From the NCBI RefSeq assembly GCF_014904755.1, contig NZ_JACZFQ010000035.1, positions 1 through 54,636 on the forward strand: 54,636 bases of DNA, read 5' to 3'. Of this stretch, positions 1 through 10,729 are shown piece after piece. The number at the start of each line of letters is the position of its first letter. Within the stretch, counting starts at the first letter, position 1. The translations under genes were made by a program, and so were the position numbers. The DNA comes from Neoluteolibacter marinus. GTDB taxonomy: Bacteria; Verrucomicrobiota; Verrucomicrobiia; Verrucomicrobiales; Akkermansiaceae. Below the pieces are notes generated by a model. It ran no database searches and was not told the DNA's origin. It worked only from the letters and a program-made list of their open reading frames with translations.

Positions 1-3000
1 CGTTGCCGCCGGTGATGGCGTAGGTCACGCGGGTGCCGGGATCCGCCCAGTCCTTGGCCTCGAGCGTGGTGACGACCTCGTCGCGGTCGAAGACGGTGAC
101 CGAGCGGTCGTCGAGGACGGGGGCGCCGTGGTTGTAGAAGTTCTGGGTGACGTGGGGTGCCCCCAGCATCACCTGGCCGAAGTCGGGGCCGGACCAGGAG
201 ACCGCGAGGTTGTCGCCGCCGATGCCTTCCTTGTGAAGTACTTCGATGTAGTAGAACTGGCCGCCGACCAGTGACACCGGGGCGGACTTCTGAGAGGCGA
301 ACCTGTCCCACTGGCGCGATCCGGTCGAGCCGTCGACGTGGGCGATCCGCACCTTGTTGGCAGGATTGGTGTTCGAGGACAGCCACAGTTCGCCGTCGTC
401 GTCGGAGGCGATCCAGAACGTGAAACTGCCTGTGTCCGGTGCGCGGAGGTAGCCGCTGAGCTTCTGGCCGTAGTTCTCGGCGCTGTTGGTGGGCGTTTCG
501 AAGAACGGGATGTAGGACGTCGAGTTCGGGCTGTTCGGGTAGCTGGCGAGGTTGGTGAGATTGACGATGTCGTTGCCGCCGACGCCGGTCCAGACCTGGC
601 GTTTCACGGCGCGGGCCTCGACTTCCACGGCGACCTGCGCGGTGGTGGTGAGGCCGCCGTTGTCGGTGACGCGGACGTCGAGGAGGTACTTGGGCAAGGT
701 CGCGAAATCCAGCGTGCCGTTGACGGTGAGGACGCCGGTGGCCGGGTTCAACGCGAAGGCGTTGCCAGTATTGCCGCCGGTGATCGTGAAGGCAGAAAGG
801 GTGGCGCCGGGCTCGAAGTCGCCGGCCGCAAGCGTGCCGACGACGGTGCTGGCGGGGCTGCCCTCGGTGACGCGGAAGGTCATGTTGGCAAGCCACGGCG
901 CGCGGTTGGCGGGAGTGCCGGGGTATTCCAGCGCCTCGTTGGGGATCAGGTGGCGGCCGAGGGTCGGGGTCTGCCAGGCCACGGCGAGGTGATCGGGCCC
1001 GGTCTGGTCGCGGTGCAAGACCTCGATGTAGTAGCGCTGGCCGGCGGTCAGCGCGATCGGCGCCGACTGCTGGCTGGCGTCGGCGGTCCAGTTGCCGGCG
1101 CCGGAGTTGTAGTTGATGTAGGCGACCCGCACCTTGTTCGCCGGGTTCGCGTCGGTGGACAGCCAGACCTCGCTGGCATCGTCCGACGCGGTCCAGAAGG
1201 TGTAGTTGCCGGTTTCGGCTGGAAGCAGGTAGCCGCTGAGCTTTTGCCCGTAGTTGTCGGCCGGGTAGGTCGACTGGAAGGTCGGCGAGAAGAGGGTGAG
1301 GTTGGGGCTGTTCGGGTAGGACGGCAGCGAGGTCAGCGGGCCGATGCCGTTGCCGCCGAGGCCGGTCCAGATCTCGCGCTTCAGGCCGCGCACCGCGTCG
1401 ACGCGGACCGGAACCACCGTCGACGCGGGGGAGCCGCCGGCGGTGTAGGCGATGTTGAGATTGAAGACTGCCTGCGATGGCAAGGCGGCAGGTGTCAGCA
1501 CGCTGAGGGCGCCGGTCGACGGATTGATCTGGAAGGCGGAGCCGGTGTTGCCGCCGGTGATGGAATAGGACGATCCGCTTCCCGGGGCGACCGTGCCGAG
1601 CGGGGCGCCGGCCAGGGCGTTGACGGGCACCGCGAAGGTCCAGGACGGCGAAGGGACGGTGCCGGTGATGGTGAAGGCACCGATGGAGCCATAGTCATCG
1701 TAGCCGTCGCTCGCCCAGGAGCCGTTGCCGGTGCCGTCGACGGTCACGGTGTAGGTGCCGGCGGCGAGGCCGACGCTCATGGTGGCACTCAGCTGGTTGG
1801 CGGGGCTCGCGGTGGTGATCAGCGTGCCGGCGGCGTTGTAGAGTTTCGCCTCGATGTCGAGGTTGGGGCTGCCCGCGCCGCCGTCGAACTGCAGGTTGAG
1901 GGCTCCGCCGCCGGTGGTGAAGGTGAAGGCGTCGACGTCGTCCGGACCTTCGATGACCCCGGGATTGAAGACCGCGCCGCCGGCACCCAGCGACAAGGGC
2001 GTCGCCCGTGCGGCGGTCGAGGCATGGTCGTCATGACGACGCGGCGTGGAGCTGCCGATGATCAGCAGGTCGTCCTGGTGCTGGTTGGCGTTGTTGTAGT
2101 CGCCCTTGCTCCACTGGCAGACGTTCTGGTTGTACGGCGCGCCCATGATCGGGCCCCAGCTGGTGGCGCCGCTGCCGTGGCCGCCATAGTAGCCGGCGGT
2201 GGTGGTGTCGTCGTGGGCGAGGTTGAGGGTGTGGCCGACCTCGTGGGAGATGACGACCGCGCCGGCATTGCCGCTGTAGAAATTCCAGCAAACCGGGTCG
2301 CCCGACTGCAGGAAGGTGCCGCTGAAGGCCACTCCGCCGGCGGATGCAAAGTTGTTGGTGGTGGTGATGCAGCGGATTCGCCGCCCCTGCGGTGCCCGCA
2401 GGTAGGCCTGGAGGTCGGTGGAAACGTTCACCTCGTAGGGTGCGAAGTCTTCCGAGACCCGGCGCCACATCTCGGTCACATCGGCCGCGCTGAGGTTGTA
2501 GGCGGGAGCGACAATGCGCGCGCCGCCTTCCCAGCTGTGGCCCTCGATGACCTCGCCGTCGAAGTCGAGGTAGATGGTCGCCGCCGCGCGCGGCAGGCTG
2601 TTGAGGACGGGGATCGCTTCGTAGATCAGTCCAACCGAGCGTCCGCCGTTGTAAATGGCCGCTTCCTCGGGCTTGGGCAGCCCCGCGGTTTCCATCGGCG
2701 GGCGGTTGGGATCGGGTTCGCAGACCACTTCGCCGATCGGGCGGCGTGCGACCTGCAGGCGGCCGTCGGCATCGCTCGAGTAAACGTAGGCGATGCGATC
2801 CTGCTTCTGGAGGATGAAGCCGCGGTAGCCCCATGGCTCGCGGGCGATTTCGAAGGTGCCGCTGCCATCCGCCAGCGTGCCGCCGGCGGCGGTCGCGGCA
2901 TTGGGATGGGTGGTGGCGTAGTTGATCTTGCCGTGGGCCGAGGCGCCGCCGGGCAGCGGCAGCATCACCGTGTCACCCTTTTCGAGCTGACCGAGGTTGG

Positions 3001-3208
3001 TGAAAAGCTGCTCCGGCACCTCACCCGCCGGTTCCGGATCGGTGACAGGGAGAGCCGCGGCTTGCTCCAGAGCGGCGGCCACGGGCGTGGGCGCGGCGGG
3101 TTCCCGTGCGGCCTCCGGCGCCGGCGTCTGTCCGATATGAAGGCTCAAAGCCGTCACTCCGACGCTTGAAACGACGACGATGGCGAGGATCCTGGCGTTT
3201 TTTTTCAT
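1..3208 (-). CDS. Secreted metzincin-type metalloprotease with PPC, cadherin-like and two PA14 domains (3' end outside window)
   Basis: At least 1069 residues; the stop lies beyond base 1. It starts at ATG 3208 with MKKNAR and a hydrophobic stretch (residues about 7-25), so export is likely. The zinc site HEVGHTLNLAHD is at residues 322-333, which is HExxHxxxxxH as in metzincins (reprolysin-like M12), and an IMG Met-turn follows about 30 residues later. A PPC-like beta domain follows (about 410-510), then cadherin/Ig-like repeats containing ITGGNTG, and two PA14 domains (about 605-760 and 870-1020), each with NYGQKLSGYL and FTWxASDD-type stretches. PA14 domains usually bind carbohydrate, so degradation of glycoprotein or matrix polymers is plausible. 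The substrate is inferred, not visible. The fold and zinc site are clear. Confidence 0.88.
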   Translation of the reverse strand, partial: MKKNARILAIVVVSSVGVTALSLHIGQTPAPEAAREPAAPTPVAAALEQAAALPVTDPEPAGEVPEQLFTNLGQLEKGDTVMLPLPGGASAHGKINYATTHPNAATAAGGTLADGSGTFEIAREPWGYRGFILQKQDRIAYVYSSDADGRLQVARRPIGEVVCEPDPNRPPMETAGLPKPEEAAIYNGGRSVGLIYEAIPVLNSLPRAAATIYLDFDGEVIEGHSWEGGARIVAPAYNLSAADVTEMWRRVSEDFAPYEVNVSTDLQAYLRAPQGRRIRCITTTNNFASAGGVAFSGTFLQSGDPVCWNFYSGNAGAVVISHEVGHTLNLAHDDTTTAGYYGGHGSGATSWGPIMGAPYNQNVCQWSKGDYNNANQHQDDLLIIGSSTPRRHDDHASTAARATPLSLGAGGAVFNPGVIEGPDDVDAFTFTTGGGALNLQFDGGAGSPNLDIEAKLYNAAGTLITTASPANQLSATMSVGLAAGTYTVTVDGTGNGSWASDGYDDYGSIGAFTITGTVPSPSWTFAVPVNALAGAPLGTVAPGSGSSYSITGGNTGSAFQINPSTGALSVLTPAALPSQAVFNLNIAYTAGGSPASTVVPVRVDAVRGLKREIWTGLGGNGIGPLTSLPSYPNSPNLTLFSPTFQSTYPADNYGQKLSGYLLPAETGNYTFWTASDDASEVWLSTDANPANKVRVAYINYNSGAGNWTADASQQSAPIALTAGQRYYIEVLHRDQTGPDHLAVAWQTPTLGRHLIPNEALEYPGTPANRAPWLANMTFRVTEGSPASTVVGTLAAGDFEPGATLSAFTITGGNTGNAFALNPATGVLTVNGTLDFATLPKYLLDVRVTDNGGLTTTAQVAVEVEARAVKRQVWTGVGGNDIVNLTNLASYPNSPNSTSYIPFFETPTNSAENYGQKLSGYLRAPDTGSFTFWIASDDDGELWLSSNTNPANKVRIAHVDGSTGSRQWDRFASQKSAPVSLVGGQFYYIEVLHKEGIGGDNLAVSWSGPDFGQVMLGAPHVTQNFYNHGAPVLDDRSVTVFDRDEVVTTLEAKDWADPGTRVTYAITGGN

Positions 3209-3387
3209 GGGCAGCGGGTCGTGGCGGAGGGCAAGGGATCACAAGAAACCAGTCTTGTTCCATCGTCCGGGTTTGATCCGCCAAACTAGGCCCCCTGCTA
3301 TACCGCGGGTGACGGGAACGCCACTATGAAATCCGGTTCCATCCTGCTGCCAAATTGTCCCGCTTTCCTTGTATGACACATTGCTGG

Positions 3388-4410
3388 TCAGGCGGTAAGG
3401 AATCGATGCTGTTGGGCGTGCTGCATCGCCAGCTTGAGCAGCGGGGCGGCGTCATCGCCGAGCTCTTTGCCCACGATTTCGTGCTCGTTGCGGAGGTTGG
3501 TGTGCACGAGATAGGGGTTGTCGGTGTTGATGCAAAACGGCACGTCATGATCCGCGAGGTCGCGGACAAAGAGGCCGATGGCGGCGAAATCCGGCACCAC
3601 CCGGGTGACCCGGTTCACCGTGGGGCAGATCTCGAGGCAGATGCCTTCGTCCTGCAGGCGGGCGATCAGCGAGCTGCGCAGCCGTCCCTCGGCGCGGCGG
3701 AGTTCGATGCCGTGGCCGATGCGGTCCGGGTGGATCGCGTCGATGACGCTGAGCATGCCCTCGGGGCCGGTGCCTTCGCTTTCGCCGACGTGATAGGTGA
3801 TCTTCAACCCGGCTTCGCGGGCCTTTTCCATCATGGTGGCGATCTCGCTCATCCACGGTTTGCTGAGTTCCAGAGAGCGCGATTCCGGGCCGGCCATGTC
3901 GATGCCGACCACGCCGTTGGCGCCGTTGAGGGAACCCCGGCTGCGCCATTTGATCGCCGCCTCGATGATCTGCCAGTTGGCCGAAAGGGGCAGGTCGCGG
4001 CCGAGCGAGAGGATGATCCCGGTGGCGACGCCGTAGTGCAGCGAGGCCCGCTCCAGGCCCTGCATCACGGCGAGGATGATGGCGTCCATGGTGTGGAGGC
4101 CGTGGCGGACGCGTTTGTAGGGGTTGAAGCGGAGTTCCAGCGCGGTGACCCGGGCCCGGCGGTGGGCCTTGGCGACGACCTGGTAGGCGGAAACGCTGGC
4201 GGCGGAAGGCGATGACTGGATCTCCTCGGTGACCTGGAAATAGCGGCCGAGGAAGTCGTCGAGCGACTTCACTTCATCCGGTCGTGCGGTGAGGGACTCG
4301 TGGAACGAGGTGAAGTCGCCGTGTTCCGTCCGCAGCCCGTTGTCGCAGAGGATTTCCCACAGGACCGGCGAGGGCACTGCCCCGCCGAGGTGGATGTGGA
4401 GGTCGTGCAT
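3388..4410 (-). CDS. Adenosine deaminase family amidohydrolase
   Basis: 340 residues. I start it at ATG 4410 because the protein then opens with the metal-binding MHDLHIHLGG. The same frame stays open 126 codons upstream but encodes nothing recognisable. Family hallmarks are HxH at residues 5 and 7, HVGE (H207), IGHG (H233) and NTDNP (D297), which give the Zn ligands and catalytic Glu/His/Asp of the adenosine/AMP deaminase superfamily. The usual STDDP motif reads NTDNP here. The reaction is hydrolytic deamination of adenosine or a related purine in the cytoplasm. The exact substrate cannot be fixed, since the family also includes adenine and modified-nucleoside deaminases. It is transcribed alone, on the strand opposite the SRPBCC remnant and VOC gene. 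Confidence 0.85.
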   Translation of the reverse strand: MHDLHIHLGGAVPSPVLWEILCDNGLRTEHGDFTSFHESLTARPDEVKSLDDFLGRYFQVTEEIQSSPSAASVSAYQVVAKAHRRARVTALELRFNPYKRVRHGLHTMDAIILAVMQGLERASLHYGVATGIILSLGRDLPLSANWQIIEAAIKWRSRGSLNGANGVVGIDMAGPESRSLELSKPWMSEIATMMEKAREAGLKITYHVGESEGTGPEGMLSVIDAIHPDRIGHGIELRRAEGRLRSSLIARLQDEGICLEICPTVNRVTRVVPDFAAIGLFVRDLADHDVPFCINTDNPYLVHTNLRNEHEIVGKELGDDAAPLLKLAMQHAQQHRFLTA

Positions 4411-4443
4411 GAACGATCTAACACAATCGGCGGGGCCGTGGCA

Positions 4444-4758
4444 ATGCAGCGGGCGCGCCGGGATGAAATCTCCCCCTTGAACCGCCCCGAGCTCCTCGGG
4501 AAATGGTTCACGCCCAAGCCGTGGACCACCATCTCCTGTGAGATCGACCTGCGGGCCCGCGGCCTTTACAAGACCACCATGCGCAGCCCTGAGGGCCAGG
4601 ACCTCACCCTCGAAACCTCGCCAAGCGGTATGATCCGCTACACCGCCCGGGCGGTCTACTGGTCCGCCGAAGCCATTGGAAAGCAGGCCGCGATGGGCTT
4701 CCCCGAAGGCTGGGGCGCGGCTTCCGATCAATTCGTCAAACTCGTCAAGAATCCGTAA
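4444..4758 (+). pseudogene. Remnant of an SRPBCC (AHSA1-like) domain gene
   Basis: An open frame of 104 codons from ATG 4444. It carries two well-preserved pieces of an SRPBCC/AHSA1-like protein: an early piece with ELLGKWFTPKPWT and MRSPEGQD, and the C-terminal piece with RYTARA and MGFPEGWGAASDQ. In complete family members (about 140-160 residues) these are separated by roughly 45 residues and preceded by about 25 more. Both stretches are absent, so half of the ligand-binding beta sheet is missing. The missing N-terminus would overlap the start of the divergent deaminase gene. The frame is intact and the product might still be made, but a complete fold is unlikely. It lies 13 bases before a VOC-family gene, a pairing common for SRPBCC genes. 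Confidence 0.6.
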
Positions 4759-4771
4759 ACCAACCCCTACC

Positions 4772-5206
4772 ATGGCCAGAACCAGCACCTACCTCAACTT
4801 CCCGCGCAACACCGGGGAGGCTTTCGAATACTACAAGTCGGTCTTCCAGACCGAATACTGCATGCCGGTCGTCCGCTTCTCCGACGCACCGACTTGCGAC
4901 GGCCGGCCCCTGGCCGAGGAAGACAAGAACCTCGTCATGCACGTCGAGCTGCCGATCACCGGCGGACATGTTTTGATGGGAACCGACGCGCCCGAGTCGA
5001 TGGGCTTCAGCTGCACGACGGGAAACAATATCCACCTCAACCTGGAGCCCGACACCCGCGAGGAGGCGGACCGGCTCTTTGCCGCGCTTTCCGACGGCGG
5101 CAAGGTCGAGATGCCGATGCAGGACATGTTCTGGGGTGCTTACTTCGGCAGCTTCTCGGACCGCTTCGGCATCAATTGGATGATCAACTGCGCCAACGCG
5201 GGCTAG
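4772..5206 (+). CDS. VOC (glyoxalase/PhnB-like) family protein
   Basis: 144 residues from ATG 4772. It has the PhnB/YdcG-like pattern of the vicinal oxygen chelate superfamily: an N-terminal YLNFPRNTGEAFEYYKSVF helix-strand unit, a central GGHVLMGTDAPE stretch, and the C-terminal WGAYFGSFSDRFGINWMIN signature. Proteins with this signature are annotated as PhnB-like or 3-demethylubiquinone-methyltransferase-like, but few have a proven reaction. They form dimers with a metal or ligand pocket. The gene follows the SRPBCC remnant by 13 bases, so the two probably once formed a stress-type SRPBCC/VOC pair. Its 3' end overlaps that of the opposite metallophosphatase by 4 bases. Confidence 0.85.
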   Translation: MARTSTYLNFPRNTGEAFEYYKSVFQTEYCMPVVRFSDAPTCDGRPLAEEDKNLVMHVELPITGGHVLMGTDAPESMGFSCTTGNNIHLNLEPDTREEADRLFAALSDGGKVEMPMQDMFWGAYFGSFSDRFGINWMINCANAG

Positions 5207-6204
5207 GCCTGCGGTACCAGCTCGATCTCAACGAAAGCGCCGGTGGCATTGGCATTTCCCACGAACTGGGGGATGCCATTCACCACGTCCAGCGAGGCGC
5301 GATGGATGTGGCCGGCGAACACCCCGAGCAGGTTGGGCGCAGCAAAGACCTCCCGGTGGAAATCGAGCGTCGTCCGCGTGTGTCCGCCCTCGCGCCACTT
5401 GGGCCGGCGCTCGACCTCGAAGCCGGTATCGGACGCGGCGCCCCAGCGGGGGTGCCCGCAGCCGTAGCCGGTGTCACGGCCCGGTGCGAAGAGCGGGATG
5501 TGAACGAACAGGACCAGCGGCACGCCGCTGGCGACCTGTTCGCGGAAGAACTCCAGCTGCTCCGGAAGGATCTCGTAGGTGGAGTCGTCGATGGTGACGA
5601 AGCGGACGCCGTGCAGCTCCCTCACCGACATCAGCGGCGGGGCCTGCTGATAGAGCGGGGCCAGGCGTTGCCGCGACCAGGTCGCGCGCAGTGAGTCGAG
5701 GGGGCCGGGCATGCCCTCGTAGTGCCAGTCGTGGTTGCCGGCGGTGTAAATCCACGGGATCGAGGCCTCGCGGAGCCGCGCCACCGCCCACTCGACTGCC
5801 GCCTGCGACGGGAAACTGACGATGTCTCCGACCAGGGCCACCAGCTCCGACTTCGACGTCTTGGCGGCCTGCAGCGCCTCGACGAATCCCTGCTCCGGGT
5901 TCGTCGGTTGACCGGTCAGGAAGTGGCGGGTCGAATTGTAGGCTCCGGCCATGCGGCCGCTGAACTGCCGGAATGCCTCGTCCCGTTCGTCGTCGCGGAA
6001 CAAGTGCGTGTCCGCGATCATCGTCACCGTGAAGCCTTTCGCGATGCGCGGCGAAAACAGCCGCACGCGGTTGCCATCGAGCGCGAAGGAGGAAGGTATC
6101 TTGTCCGGTCCTGCCGCCGGCGCCGCCGCGGCGGGGGCCGACAGCGCCGTTGCCGCCAGCAGGGAGCGGCTGATGAAATCGCGACGGTCCGGTTGCATGC
6201 CCAT
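5203..6204 (-). CDS. Tat-exported calcineurin-like metallophosphatase
   Basis: 333 residues from ATG 6204; an ATG two codons later is equally possible. The N-terminus RRDFISRSLLAATALS is a twin-arginine signal followed by an Ala-rich h-region, so the folded protein should be exported to the periplasm. The five dinuclear-metal motifs of the calcineurin-like phosphoesterase superfamily are present in order: DTHL near residue 65, GDIV, GNHDWH, VHIP and GHIH. Length and motif spacing suit secreted phosphodiesterases or purple-acid-like enzymes; the substrate is unknown. It ends tail to tail with the VOC gene (4-base overlap) and no operon partner is visible. Confidence 0.88.
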   Translation of the reverse strand: MGMQPDRRDFISRSLLAATALSAPAAAAPAAGPDKIPSSFALDGNRVRLFSPRIAKGFTVTMIADTHLFRDDERDEAFRQFSGRMAGAYNSTRHFLTGQPTNPEQGFVEALQAAKTSKSELVALVGDIVSFPSQAAVEWAVARLREASIPWIYTAGNHDWHYEGMPGPLDSLRATWSRQRLAPLYQQAPPLMSVRELHGVRFVTIDDSTYEILPEQLEFFREQVASGVPLVLFVHIPLFAPGRDTGYGCGHPRWGAASDTGFEVERRPKWREGGHTRTTLDFHREVFAAPNLLGVFAGHIHRASLDVVNGIPQFVGNANATGAFVEIELVPQA

Positions 6205-6275
6205 GATTGAATCGAGCGGCCGGCGCGACGATCTGTCAAACTTGGAAGACTCCCGTTCCGGATCCGGGCAGTGCG

Positions 6276-6917
6276 CTACTTCCCTGCCATCCAAGCCAGT
6301 GCCGCGACGATCCACAGAATCCACCCCGTTAGGCAAATCATCGCGCCCATCACCATGATCCGTTCAACGGTGTCAGCCGCGAGCCGGGCGGCCCTGGCAA
6401 TCCCGCGGAGAATCAAGGTCCCTAGTGGAAGTGCGGGAATCGGGAGCAGGTTGAAGGCGGTGAACATCATGGCGATGCCTGCCAGGGATTCGGTGGGCGA
6501 TGCCCGCGCGAGGAACGCGATCCCGTCCGCCACGTGATATCTGCCGACCGCCAGCGGGCTCCAGGCACCAAGCAGAAGTTTCACCATGCCGGTGACCAGC
6601 CATTCCATCGTCCGGCCCGGGCCGGCCAGGAAAGCGGCCGTTGCCAGCAGGAACGCCACGCCGGCGAGCGACGAAAGGGCGGATTTCCAGAAGCTCCAGT
6701 CGTCGTAAGGGTGTCGCTCCGGCTCCACGAAGCCGCCGATCGGCAGGCAGCCGACCCGGATCGCGACGTGGCCGAGCTTGGCGGAGTAGACCACCGGTCC
6801 CATGAAAAACTGGATGGCCAGCACCCGGTTCCCCAGCAGGGCGGTGGTCGCCGCGATCGCGACGAGCGAAAGCATCAGCACGGCCACGAACTTGATCAGG
6901 AATGCGAGGAGGATCAT
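6276..6917 (-). CDS. M50 (site-2 protease/RseP-like) membrane protein lacking all catalytic residues
   Basis: 213 residues from ATG 6917. It resembles the membrane core of M50 site-2 proteases: a first hydrophobic helix ending LLGNRV, then IQFFMGPVVYS, a GCLPIGGFVEPE loop (compare IPLGGYVKM in RseP-type enzymes), an SLAGVAFLLATAAF helix (compare AGPxAN), and a late FNLLPIPALPLG stretch (compare NLLPIPxLDGG). Counting back from LLG, the positions normally holding the HExxH residues carry S, L and I, and the Asp of the LDG motif is replaced by Pro. All zinc ligands are therefore missing while the scaffold is kept, which suggests a pseudoprotease with a binding or regulatory role. There is no PDZ domain. 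It is probably single-gene or co-transcribed with the ferredoxin 127 bases upstream. Confidence 0.7.
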   Translation of the reverse strand: MILLAFLIKFVAVLMLSLVAIAATTALLGNRVLAIQFFMGPVVYSAKLGHVAIRVGCLPIGGFVEPERHPYDDWSFWKSALSSLAGVAFLLATAAFLAGPGRTMEWLVTGMVKLLLGAWSPLAVGRYHVADGIAFLARASPTESLAGIAMMFTAFNLLPIPALPLGTLILRGIARAARLAADTVERIMVMGAMICLTGWILWIVAALAWMAGK

Positions 6918-7044
6918 GGCGCCGCGATGGCGCGACCTTGGGGCGCACGGGCGACGGGTGGAACCAAAAAACCGGGGCCGCAAGACGACGGTGCCGGGGG
7001 CCCGAAGGGATGAACGTGTCCGGGCGGCGGAATCGGGAGTGGGC

Positions 7045-7275
7045 TCAGCCGTCGTTGCCGATGCTTTGAGTCGGGCAGCTCTCCATCGCTTCAAGGGCAA
7101 GTCGATGATCATCCGGCGAGGCCGGTTGCTTCCAGACGTAGCTGAGTCCCTCGTCATCGTCGCGGGTGAAGACGGAGGGCGCGATCTCACGGCACAGATC
7201 GCAATCGATGCAGGTGAGGTCGTTGTAAAAAGAGCCCGCCACATTGAGCGGGTTTTTCTCGTTTGGATCGGCCAT
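7045..7275 (-). CDS. Small single-cluster ferredoxin
   Basis: 76 residues from ATG 7275. The cysteines form CIDCDLC near residue 22 and a distant CP pair (ESCPTQSIG) near the C-terminus. This is the pattern of monocluster ferredoxins carrying one [4Fe-4S] centre. The chain is acidic, cytoplasmic and lacks the second cluster motif. It would pass electrons to an oxidoreductase not identifiable from the neighbours. Its start faces the LysR gene across 86 bases that hold a perfect palindrome, so control of the ferredoxin by that regulator is a reasonable inference. Confidence 0.9.
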   Translation of the reverse strand: MADPNEKNPLNVAGSFYNDLTCIDCDLCREIAPSVFTRDDDEGLSYVWKQPASPDDHRLALEAMESCPTQSIGNDG

Positions 7276-7332
7276 GAATTGGTTTGGAGTTGCGGGTTCC
7301 CGGCAGGCTGCGATCCGTTTGGGATTGTGTGA

Positions 7333-7353
7333 AATTCATTGATGGAATGAATT
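7333..7353. promoter_or_regulatory. Perfect 8-5-8 palindrome between ferredoxin and LysR gene (probable operator)
   Basis: AATTCATT and its exact reverse complement AATGAATT are separated by GATGG. The element contains the form TTC-N11-GAA, which fits the T-N11-A core of LysR-type binding boxes. It ends 8 bases before the LysR start codon and lies in the short divergent intergenic region. It is AT-rich within GC-rich surroundings. Autoregulation of the LysR gene and control of the ferredoxin promoter are inferred. Confidence 0.6.
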
Positions 7354-7361
7354 GATGCGTA

Positions 7362-8285
7362 ATGAGCATGAAAGAGGGCGCCGGGAGTTCCCCGGAGATT
7401 GATCTCCACGGGCTGCACCTGCTCCGGCTGGTGGCCGGGTTCAGGGGATTTACCGCGGCCTCGAAAGCAGCCGGTCTTTCGCAGAGCGCCCTGACGCGCC
7501 AGATCCAGAATCTGGAAGCGAGGCTGGGCTTCGCGGTTTTCGAACGCACGACGCGTTCGGTGACCATCACCGAGGCCGGAGCCATCCTTTTGAGGGAAAC
7601 CGAAGCACTTCCCAACATCCTTGGTGGGGCGCTGCGGCGGGTGCGGGAAGAATGTCTCGGGGCGAGCCGGCGGATCCGGGTCGGGATCTCACGTGAACTG
7701 GCGATCGGCCACATTCCCGGATTGTTCCCCGCCAGCCGAGGCCGGCGGAACGGTGTGAGGATCGCCGTTTCCCAAGCCGACGAGGTCGAGGTGCTCGATC
7801 AGGTGGGATCCTCCCGCCTCGATCTCGGCATTCTCACTGTTCCCGCGGTCATCCCCGAAACCATCCGGGTGACCCACCGCATGGAAGACCGCTTCGTGGC
7901 GATTGCGGGGAGGGAGCTTTCCCCGCCGGACGTTCCCGGAACGCCGGCGGATTTCCGGAAATGGGCCCTTGGCCAGAACTGGTTGCTGCCTCCGCCGAAC
8001 TGTCGGTCGCGTGGATTGATCAACGATTGGGCGAAAAGGCAGAAGCTGGACCTGCAAGCCGCGATGGAGCTGGAGAGTTTCGACCTGATGATCCAGCTGG
8101 TTTCGACGGAGATGGGTTGCGCGCTGGTGCCCCGTCGTGCCCTCGGTCCCTTTCCAAGAAAGGGCCGAATCCGAAGAATCAAGGTGGCCGGGAAACTTGC
8201 CCGGGAGCTGGTCGTCGTGACTCCCCGGCACACACACTGCCCGGAGCATGTCGCCGAATTTGCCGACGGGATTCTATTCTCTTGA
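7362..8285 (+). CDS. LysR-type transcriptional regulator
   Basis: 307 residues from ATG 7362; a second ATG two codons in is an alternative. The N-terminal winged helix-turn-helix (about residues 15-75) reads LVAGFRGFTAASKAAGLSQS, SALTRQIQNLE and LGFAVFERTTR, followed by the long dimer helix. A periplasmic-binding-like effector domain fills the rest (about 95-300), at the usual family length of about 300. It is divergent from a ferredoxin gene, with a palindromic operator-like site just before its start. The effector cannot be read from sequence. The gene ends before a shared terminator. Confidence 0.93.
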   Translation: MSMKEGAGSSPEIDLHGLHLLRLVAGFRGFTAASKAAGLSQSALTRQIQNLEARLGFAVFERTTRSVTITEAGAILLRETEALPNILGGALRRVREECLGASRRIRVGISRELAIGHIPGLFPASRGRRNGVRIAVSQADEVEVLDQVGSSRLDLGILTVPAVIPETIRVTHRMEDRFVAIAGRELSPPDVPGTPADFRKWALGQNWLLPPPNCRSRGLINDWAKRQKLDLQAAMELESFDLMIQLVSTEMGCALVPRRALGPFPRKGRIRRIKVAGKLARELVVVTPRHTHCPEHVAEFADGILFS

Positions 8286-8316
8286 GGCATCGGAGCAGCC
8301 GGGCGAAGCCACGAAA

Positions 8317-8346
8317 AAGCCCGCCGACCTGATGGCCGGCGGGCTT
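8317..8346 (-). terminator. Rho-independent terminator after icd
   Basis: A 10-bp perfect stem (8317-8326 with 8337-8346) and a 10-base loop. The run of A at 8314-8318 reads as a T tract on the minus strand, which fits termination of the isocitrate dehydrogenase transcript. It lies in the 95-base gap between convergent genes, so it may also slow the LysR transcript. Confidence 0.85.
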
Positions 8347-8380
8347 GGAAGAAGTGGCGACGGAAACAGGTCCGCCGGCC

Positions 8381-10642
<2,262 letters not shown>

Positions 10643-10729
10643 TTAGGGCATGGGGCGGGAAGGGTCAAAAGCAATCGGGATGCCGGGCGGCGGCCAACTT
10701 GCGGACCGCGGGGCCGCGAGAGGTCCGGG

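Noticed and set aside
338-3169. A 943-codon open frame on the + strand
   Set aside because: It is the complement of the metalloprotease gene; composition is Gly/Val/Arg-rich with no domain, while the minus strand shows a signal peptide, zinc site and PA14 domains.
3388-4788. Longer adenosine deaminase starting at 4788
   Set aside because: The extra 126 residues match nothing and run over the SRPBCC remnant; the metal-binding HxH sits directly after the Met at 4410, as in the family.
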